64,000 bases of DNA from Sympetrum striolatum (Eukaryota > Arthropoda > Insecta > Odonata > Libellulidae), in NCBI GenBank assembly GCA_947579665.1, contig OX388343.1, positions 103,855,657-103,919,656 on the forward strand. The letters are read 5' to 3'. Shown piece after piece: positions 63,801-64,000 of this stretch. The position numbers were made by a program, and so were the translations under genes. Under the pieces are notes generated by a model. The model was not told the DNA's origin. It did no database searches and saw nothing but the letters and a program-made list of their open reading frames with translations. The first letter of the stretch is position 1; each line of letters starts with the position of its first letter.

Positions 63801-64000
63801 TTCACGAGAAAGCCCTTACACGAAACCACAGCGTTTTCAATTACGTATTATTTCAATTAAGACCCTTCTAAAATCCGAATTTTGCTGATAATTCCTCGGG
63901 ATTGCCAAGAATGGCTGAAAGATAATGCACATTTGTCTAATCGAAACAAAGGAAAAAGCGAAAAAGTATAACATTCGCATTTCCGCGAAAGTTTGGTTTT

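Larger units (their letters stand above)
41548..64000 (+). other. Vsx: Downstream intron of the Vsx-type gene (at least 22.4 kb)
   Basis: No exon encoding the VWFQNRR recognition helix or the CVC domain was seen on the plus strand to the window end, so this is provisionally a single long intron. Apart from the transposon remnants listed separately, it is AT-rich sequence with scattered short open frames that I cannot assign. GC-richer unique blocks lie at about 43600-44110, 45960-46420, 50440-50930, 51950-52760, 56500-56950 and 59300-59980. A purine-rich tract lies at about 62540-62900. The next exon could lie inside the window only if it were highly diverged, which is unlikely for a homeobox helix 3. 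Confidence 0.75.

Overview
The window looks like one stretch of an arthropod, most probably insect, nuclear genome. It is AT-rich and almost entirely non-coding, and it is littered with decayed non-LTR retrotransposons, tRNA-derived SINEs, a small hAT element, a Penelope-like remnant and tandem repeats. No bacterial gene organisation is present, and the many short open frames lack homology that I can recognise. The species cannot be read from the sequence. Introns of tens of kilobases argue for a large-genome insect rather than a compact fly-like genome.

The one host gene I can support is a plus-strand, intron-split Vsx/Chx10-type paired-like homeobox gene (visual system homeobox). Two internal coding exons are visible. 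Exon A (30286-30373) carries the lysine/arginine-rich run and the first residues of the homeodomain. Exon B (41424-41547) carries homeodomain residues 6 to 46. They share a compatible split arginine codon (residue 5) and are joined by canonical splice sites across an 11.05 kb intron. Exon B ends at the 46/47 boundary, a known intron position of paired-like homeoboxes. The next exon (WFQNRR helix and CVC domain) is not in the remaining 22.4 kb. The start of the protein was not found in the 30.3 kb to the left.

Layout. 1-30285 is the upstream intron or flank; it holds two minus-strand LINE 3' ends (3.9-4.7 kb and 20.6-20.8 kb), a frameshifted LINE fragment (6.9-7.4 kb), a Penelope-like terminus (21.0-21.5 kb), a 180-bp tandem array (23.9-24.3 kb) and SINEs (26.8 and 28.6 kb). 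30374-41423 is the intron inside the homeobox; it holds a 171-bp fold-back element at 34.1-34.3 kb and several GC-richer unique blocks. 41548-64000 is the downstream intron; it holds a 301-bp hAT-type element with a perfect 8-bp target duplication (49.6-49.9 kb), further SINE and LINE debris (47.7, 55.5, 57.3-57.8 kb) and GC-richer unique blocks that could be regulatory.

The most unusual structural signal is a dispersed motif: CTGATGA or CTGAAGA, a short hairpin, then (G)AAACC and a GTC-like end. It occurs five times (0.6, 14.2, 21.5, 34.2 and 48.6 kb). It resembles the hammerhead ribozyme core known from Penelope-like elements. One copy follows the Penelope-like coding remnant, and another sits in the loop of the fold-back element.
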